Part shown: positions 58,593-64,000 of the stretch, piece by piece | How the letters are laid out: each line of letters starts with the position of its first letter | Position numbering within the stretch: position 1 is the first letter of the stretch | Assembly (NCBI GenBank): GCA_963556195.1 | Contig: CAUVYP010001208.1 | Location: 992,001-1,056,000, forward strand | From: Sepiola atlantica | Taxonomy: Eukaryota; Mollusca; Cephalopoda; Sepiida; Sepiolidae | Reading direction: 5' to 3' | DNA length: 64,000 bases | The notes under the pieces: generated by a model | Databases searched by the model: none | What the model was told of the DNA's origin: nothing | What the model saw: only the letters and a program-made list of their open reading frames with translations | Position numbers and translations under genes: made by a program

Positions 58593-61500
58593 GCGTTTTA
58601 AAGTTGATATCGCTTTTGTTTATAACTTCCACATTTATTCGAATTGTGTAACGAAACTTTGCAGACAGTCTCGAATAGGCCTTGTCTACTGAAGTACTAA
58701 GTTTCAGAAGTGCAGCTCTTGTACTTCCGGAGATATGTCGATACAAACTGAATACGCAAAACATCAACAAAATTTTGCGCGTTTTAAAGTTGATATCGCT
58801 TTTGTTTATAACTTCCACATTTATTCGAATTGTGCAACGAAACTTTGCAGACAGTCTCAAATGTGCGTTTTCTACTGAAGTACCAAGTTTCAGAAGTGCA
58901 GCTTTTGGCCTGCCAGAGATATCGCGATACAAACTGAATACGCAAAACATCAACCAAATTTAGCGCGTTTTAAAGTTGATATCGCTTTTGTGTATAACTT
59001 CCACATTTATTCGAATTGTGCAACGAAACTTTGCAGACAGTCTCGAATAGGCGTTTTCTACTGAAGTACCAAGTTTCAGAAGTGCAGCTCTTGTACTGCT
59101 GGAGATATGTCGATACAAACTGAATACGCAAAACATCAACAAAATTTAGCGCGTTTTAAAGTTGATATCGCTTTTGTTTATAACTTCCACATTTATTCGA
59201 ATTGTGCAACGAAACTTTGCAGAGAGTCCTGAATGGGCCTTTACTACTGAAGTACCAAGTTTCAGAAGTGCAGCTCTTGTACTGCCGGAGATATGTCGAT
59301 ACAAACTGAATACGCAAAACATCAACAAAATTTAGCGCGTTTTAAAGTTGATATCGCTTTTGTTCATAACTTCCACATTTATTCGAATTGTGCAACGAAA
59401 CTTTGCAGACAGTCGCGGAGACACATTTTCTACTGAAGTACCAAGTTTCAGAAGTGCAGCTCTTGTACTGCCGGAGATATGTCGATACAAACTGAATACG
59501 CAAAACATCAACAAAATTTAGCGCGTTTCAAAGTTGATATCGCTTTTGTTTATAACTTCCACATTTAACGAATTGTGCAACGAAACTGTGCAGACAGTCG
59601 CGGAGACCCATGTTCTACTGAAGTACCAAGTGTCAGAAGTGCAGCTTTTGTACTGCCGGAGATATGTCGATACAAACTGAATACGCAAAACATCAACAAA
59701 ATTTAACGCGTTTTAAAGTTGATATCGCTTTTGTTTATAACTTCCACATTTATTCGAATTGTGCAACGAAACTTTGCAGACAGTCTCGAATAGGCCTTGT
59801 CTACTGAAGTACCAAGTTTCAGAAGTGCAGCTCTTGTACTGCCGGAGATATCTCGATACAAACTGAATACGCAAAACATCAGCAAAATTTAGCGCGTTTT
59901 AAAGTTGATATCGCTTTTGTTTATAACTTCCACATATATTCGAATTGTGCAACGAAACTTTGCAGACAGTCGCGGAGACACATTTCCTACTGAAGTACCA
60001 AGTGTCAGAAGTGCAGATCTTGTACTGCCGGAGATATGTCGATACAAACTGAATACGCAAAACATCAACAAAATTTAGCGCGTTTTAAAGTTGATATCGC
60101 TTTTGTTTATAACTTCCACATTTATTCGAATTGTGCAACGAAACTTTGCAGACAGTCTCGAATAGGCCCTTACTACTGAAGTACCAAGTTTCAGAAGTGC
60201 AGCTCTTGTACTGCCGGAGATATGTCGATACAAACTGAATACGAAAAACATCAACAAAATTTAGCGCGTTTTAAAGTTGATATCGCTTTTGTTTATAACT
60301 TCCACATTTATTCGAATTGTGCAACGAAACTTTGCAGACAGTCGCGGAGACACATTACTTTCTGAAGTACGAAGTTTCAGAAGTGCAGCTCTTGTACTGC
60401 CGGAGATATGTCGATACAAACTGAATACGCAAAACATCAACAAAATTTAGCGCGTTTTAAAGTTGATATCGCTTTTGTTTATAACTTCCACATTTATTCG
60501 AATTGTGCAACGAAACTTTGCAGACAGTCTCAAATAGGCCTTGTCTACTGAAGTACTAAGTTTCAGAAGTGCAGCTCTTGCACTTCCGGAGATATGTCGA
60601 TACAAACTGAATACGCAAAACATCAACAAAATTTTGCGCGTTTTAAAGTTGATATCGCTTTTGTTTATAACTTCCACATTTATTCGAATTGTGCAACGAA
60701 ACTTTGCAGACAGTCTCAAATGGGCGTTTTGCTACTGAAGTACCAAGTTTCAGGAGTGCAGCTTTTGTACTGCCAGAGATATCGCGATACAAACTGAATA
60801 CGCAAAACATCAACAAAATTTAGCGCGTTTTAAAGTTGATATCGCTTTTGTTTATAACTTCCACATTTAATTGAATTGTGCAACGAAACTTTGCAGACAG
60901 TCCTGAATGGGCCTTTTCTACTGAAGTACAAAGTGTCAGAAGTGCAGCTCTTGTACTGCCGGAGATATGTCGATACAAACTGAATACGCAATACATCAAC
61001 AAAATTTAACGCGTTTTAAAGTTGATATCGCTTTTGTTTATAACTTCCACATTTATTCGAATTGTGCAACGAAACTTTGCAGACAGTCTCTAATAGGCCT
61101 TGTCTACTGAAGTACCAAGTTTCAGAAGTGCAGCTCTTGTACTGCCGGAGATATCTCGATACAAACTGAATACGCAAAACATCAGCAAAATTTAGCGCGT
61201 TTTAAAGTTGATATCGCTTTTGTTTATAACTTCCCCATTTATTCGAATTGTGCCACAAAACTTTGCAAACAGTCGCGGAGACACATTTCCTACTAAAGTA
61301 CCAATTGTCAGAAGTGCAGATCTTGTACTGCCGGAGATATGTCGATACAAACTGAATACGCAAAACATCAACAAAATTTAGCGCGTTTTAAAGTTGATAT
61401 CGCTTTTGTTTATAACTTCGACATTTATTCGAATTGTGCAACGAAACTTTGCAGACAGTCTCGAATAGGCGTTTTCTACTGAAGTACCAAGTTTCAGAAG

Positions 61501-61941
61501 TGCAGCTCTTGTACTGCCGGAGATATGTCGATACAAACTGAATACGCAAAACATCAACAAAATTTAGCGCGTTTTAAAGTTGATATCGCTTTTGTTTATA
61601 ACTTCCACATTTATTCGAATTGTGCAACGAAACTTTGCAGACAGTCCTGAATGGGCCTTTTCTACTGAAGTACCAAGTTTCAGAAGTGCAGCTCTTGTAC
61701 TGCCGGAGATATGTCGATACAAACTGAATACGCAAAACATCAACAAAATTTAGCGCGTTTTAAAGTTGATATCGCTTTTGTTTATAACTTCCACATTTAT
61801 TCGAATTGTGCAACGACACTTTGTGAGACAGTCGCGGAGACACATTTTCTACTGAAGTACCAAGTTTCAGAAGTGCAGCTCTTGTACTGCCGGAGATATG
61901 TCGATACAAACTGAATACGCAAAACATCAACAAAATTTAGC
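58593..61941. repeat. 17-mer HOR, unit 2, with one extra monomer (3349 bp)
   Basis: The same seventeen types as unit 1, plus an added monomer at its end. The H unit (59523-59707) is 185 bp because TTTATTCGAA is TTTAACGAA. Marks new since unit 1 are TTTTGGCCTGCC in A2 (near 58906), CACATATATTCG in L' and TTTCTGAAG in S, all repeated in unit 3. Units 2 and 3 are therefore closer to each other than either is to unit 1. Confidence 0.85.
61755..61941. repeat. Extra 187-bp monomer in the last HOR unit
   Basis: It lies between VK and A1, a join that has no extra unit at the matching place near 58592. It has a B-state block (CGCGGAGACACATTTTCTAC, close to ENV), a private GACACTTTGTGAGACAG with one added base, and the common GTTTATAAC head. 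It is a recent insertion of a single monomer or the result of an unequal exchange, and it changes the local period from 17 to 18. Confidence 0.85.
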
Positions 61942-64000
61942 GCGTTTTAAAGTTGATATCGCTTTTGTTTATAACTTCCACATTTATTCGAATTGTGTAA
62001 CGAAACTTTGCAGACAGTCTCGAATAGGCCTTGTCTACTGAAGTACTAAGTTTCAGAAGTGCAGCTCTTGTACTTCCGGAGATATGTCGATACAAACTGA
62101 ATACGCAAAACATCAACAAAATTTTGCGCGTTTTAAAGTTGATATCGCTTTTGTTTATAACTTCCACATTTATTCGAATTGTGCAACGAAACTTTGCAGA
62201 CAGTCTCAAATGTGCGTTTTCTACTGAAGTACCAAGTTTCAGAAGTGCAGCTTTTGGCCTGCCAGAGATATCGCGATACAAACTGAATACGCAAAACATC
62301 AACCAAATTTAGCGCGTTTTAAAGTTGATATCGCTTTTGTGTATAACTTCCACATTTATTCGAATTGTGCAACGAAACTTTGCAGACAGTCTCGAATAGG
62401 CGTTTTCTACTGAAGTACCAAGTTTCAGAAGTGCAGCTCTTGTACTGCTGGAGATATGTCGATACAAACTGAATACGCAAAACATCAACAAAATTTAGCG
62501 CGTTTTAAAGTTGATATCGCTTTTGTTTATAACTTCCACATTTATTCGAATTGTGCAACGAAACTTTGCAGAGAGTCCTGAATGGGCCTTTACTACTGAA
62601 GTACCAAGTTTCAGAAGTGCAGCTCTTGTACTGCCGGAGATATGTCGATACAAACTGAATACGCAAAACATCAACAAAATTTAGCGCGTTTTAAAGTTGA
62701 TATCGCTTTTGTTCATAACTTCCACATTTATTCGAATTGTGCAACGAAACTTTGCAGACAGTCGCGGAGACACATTTTCTACTGAAGTACCAAGTTTCAG
62801 AAGTGCAGCTCTTGTACTGCCGGAGATATGTCGATACAAACTGAATACGCAAAACATCAACAAAATTTAGCGCGTTTCAAAGTTGATATCGCTTTTGTTT
62901 ATAACTTCCACATTTAACGAATTGTGCAACGAAACTGTGCAGACAGTCGCGGAGACCCATGTTCTACTGAAGTACCAAGTTTCAGAAGTGCAGCTTTTGT
63001 ACTGCCGGAGATATGTCGATACAAACTGAATACGCAAAACATCAACAAAATTTAACGCGTTTTAAAGTTGATATCGCTTTTGTTTATAACTTCCACATTT
63101 ATTCGAATTGTGCAACGAAACTTTGCAGACAGTCTCGAATAGGCCTTGTCTACTGAAGTACCAAGTTTCAGAAGTGCAGCTCTTGTACTGCCGGAGATAT
63201 CTCGATACAAACTGAATACGCAAAACATCAGCAAAATTTAGCGCGTTTTAAAGTTGATATCGCTTTTGTTTATAACTTCCACATATATTCGAATTGTGCA
63301 ACGAAACTTTGCAGACAGTCGCGGAGACACATTTCCTACTGAAGTACCAAGTGTCAGAAGTGCAGATCTTGTACTGCCGGAGATATGTCGATACAAACTG
63401 AATACGCAAAACATCAACAAAATTTAGCGCGTTTTAAAGTTGATATCGCTTTTGTTTATAACTTCCACATTTATTCGAATTGTGCAACGAAACTTTGCAG
63501 ACAGTCTCGAATAGGCCCTTACTACTGAAGTACCAAGTTTCGGAAGTGCAGCTCTTGTACTGCCGGAGATATGTCGATACAAACTGAATACGAAAAACAT
63601 CAACAAAATTTAGCGCGTTTTAAAGTTGATATCGCTTTTGTTTATAACTTCCACATTTATTCGAATTGTGCAACGAAACTTTGCAGACAGTCGCGGAGAC
63701 ACATTACTTTCTGAAGTACGAAGTTTCAGAAGTGCAGCTCTTGTACTGCCGGAGATATGTCGATACAAACTGAATACGCAAAACATCAACAAAATTTAGC
63801 GCGTTTTAAAGTTGATATCGCTTTTGTTTATAACTTCCACATTTATTCGAATTGTGCAACGAAACTTTGCAGACAGTCTCAAATAGGCCTTGTCTACTGA
63901 AGTACTAAGTTTCAGAAGTGCAGCTCTTGCACTTCCGGAGATATGTCGATACAAACTGAATACGCAAAACATCAACAAAATTTTGCGCGTTTTAAAGTTG
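61942..64000. repeat. 17-mer HOR, unit 3, truncated by the window end
   Basis: Eleven monomers, A1 to A1', plus the first bases of A2' are present. It shares the private marks of unit 2, including the 185-bp H unit (62872-63056). Small differences from unit 2: V' has TTTCGGAAG here but TTTCAGAAG near 60190, and H has AAGTTTCAG here but AAGTGTCAG near 59630. Confidence 0.85.

Larger units (their letters stand above)
1..64000. repeat. Satellite DNA array, 186-bp monomer, head-to-tail, fills the window
   Basis: The motif GCGTTTTAAAGTTGATATCG recurs about every 186 bp from the first base to the last, always on the + strand, giving about 344 monomers. Only some fifteen to twenty monomers depart from 186 bp, by 1 or 2 bases, so the register is kept throughout. 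By eye the monomers are roughly 88-97% alike. No stretch of more than a few bases falls outside the repeat, so there is no mobile element, unique spacer or gene. The array is truncated by both window edges. Such arrays are typical of centromeric or pericentromeric heterochromatin in eukaryotes. That placement is an inference from unit size, HOR structure and purity, and it could instead be a subtelomeric or interstitial satellite block. I do not recognise the family. Confidence 0.98.
48733..64000. repeat. Family-2 domain, second occurrence, running off the window
   Basis: It starts with A1-A2-N-ENV-H-X-L'-V', then family-1-like units, then repeated modules ending in A1-A2, and finally the 17-mer HOR. 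It carries the same palindromic variants (TATCGCGATA, GAGATATCTC, AACGCGTT) as the first family-2 domain. The last monomer is cut at base 64000 just after GCGTTTTAAAGTTG, so the array continues. Confidence 0.8.

Noticed and set aside
1..64000. Hundreds of short open reading frames of about 60 residues on the minus strand, and some of 67-122 residues on either strand
   Set aside because: They recur once per satellite monomer, start at TTG or chance ATG codons, end at the same junction TAA, and have no recognisable domain. They are by-products of a 186-bp repeat whose length is divisible by three.
1..64000. CRISPR array, because of the regular spacing
   Set aside because: The whole 186-bp unit is repeated without unique spacers, and the period is far too long. 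The variable block is shared among many units and is not a unique spacer.
1..64000. Transposable element insertions or inverted monomers
   Set aside because: The register and orientation hold from end to end; all length changes are 1-2 bases or whole monomers.
1..64000. rDNA or histone-type tandem gene cluster
   Set aside because: The unit is only 186 bp, AT-rich and lacks any rRNA or conserved protein sequence.
1..64000. Assignment to a particular species or named satellite
   Set aside because: I do not recognise the monomer and cannot search; base composition and CpG content are too weak to name a taxon.

Overview
The whole 64-kb window is one uninterrupted eukaryotic satellite DNA array. 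The unit is a 186-bp monomer of about 37% GC, repeated head to tail in one orientation roughly 344 times (64000/186). No unique sequence, transposon, inversion, RNA gene or credible protein gene is visible, and the array runs past both ends of the window. Nucleosome-scale unit length, multi-monomer higher-order repeats (HORs), very recent tandem duplications and lack of interruptions are what pericentromeric or centromeric satellites look like. That location is inferred, not shown. I do not recognise the monomer as a named satellite family and cannot name the species. CpG is not depleted (about 9 per monomer against about 6.4 expected from base composition), which fits a genome with little CpG methylation, such as many insects, better than a typical vertebrate or plant, but this is weak evidence.

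Monomers fall into recognisable types, named here by single letters from diagnostic variants: L, V, S, R, K, G, E, Y, P, D, F, C and, in a second family, A1, A2, N, VK, ENV, H and X, plus primed variants. Positions within a monomer use the phase of window bases 1-186. Nearly all types share two flanks and differ mainly in a 16-bp block (monomer positions 79-94), which comes in two main states: 'A' (TCGAATAGG-like or CCGAATGGG-like) and 'B' (GCGGAGACA-like).

Layout: 1-19899 is family 1, built on an 8-mer HOR L-V-S-R-K-G-E-Y (1488 bp) alternating with longer forms L-V-S-R-K-G-E-P-D-F(-C); it includes a near-perfect 2974-bp tandem duplication (1116-4089 and 4090-7063). 19900-27154 is family 2, with A1-A2-N-ENV-H-X order. 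27155-48732 returns to family 1 and has its own local amplifications (2419-bp pair, 1488-bp pair, 558-bp trimers). 48733-64000 is family 2 again, ending in a 17-mer HOR of about 3163 bp in nearly three copies.

The alternation of families is partly explained by a large internal duplication: 13390-25480 and 42781-57662 have the same monomer order and share private mutations, with an offset of 28.6-32.2 kb that changes in whole-monomer steps. Hybrid monomers at several junctions show how the array evolves: unequal exchange in register, occasionally inside a monomer. No genes act together here; any function would be structural (chromatin, centromere) or through satellite transcripts, for which the sequence gives no direct evidence. 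Comparisons were made by eye from position, order and private variants, not by computed alignment.
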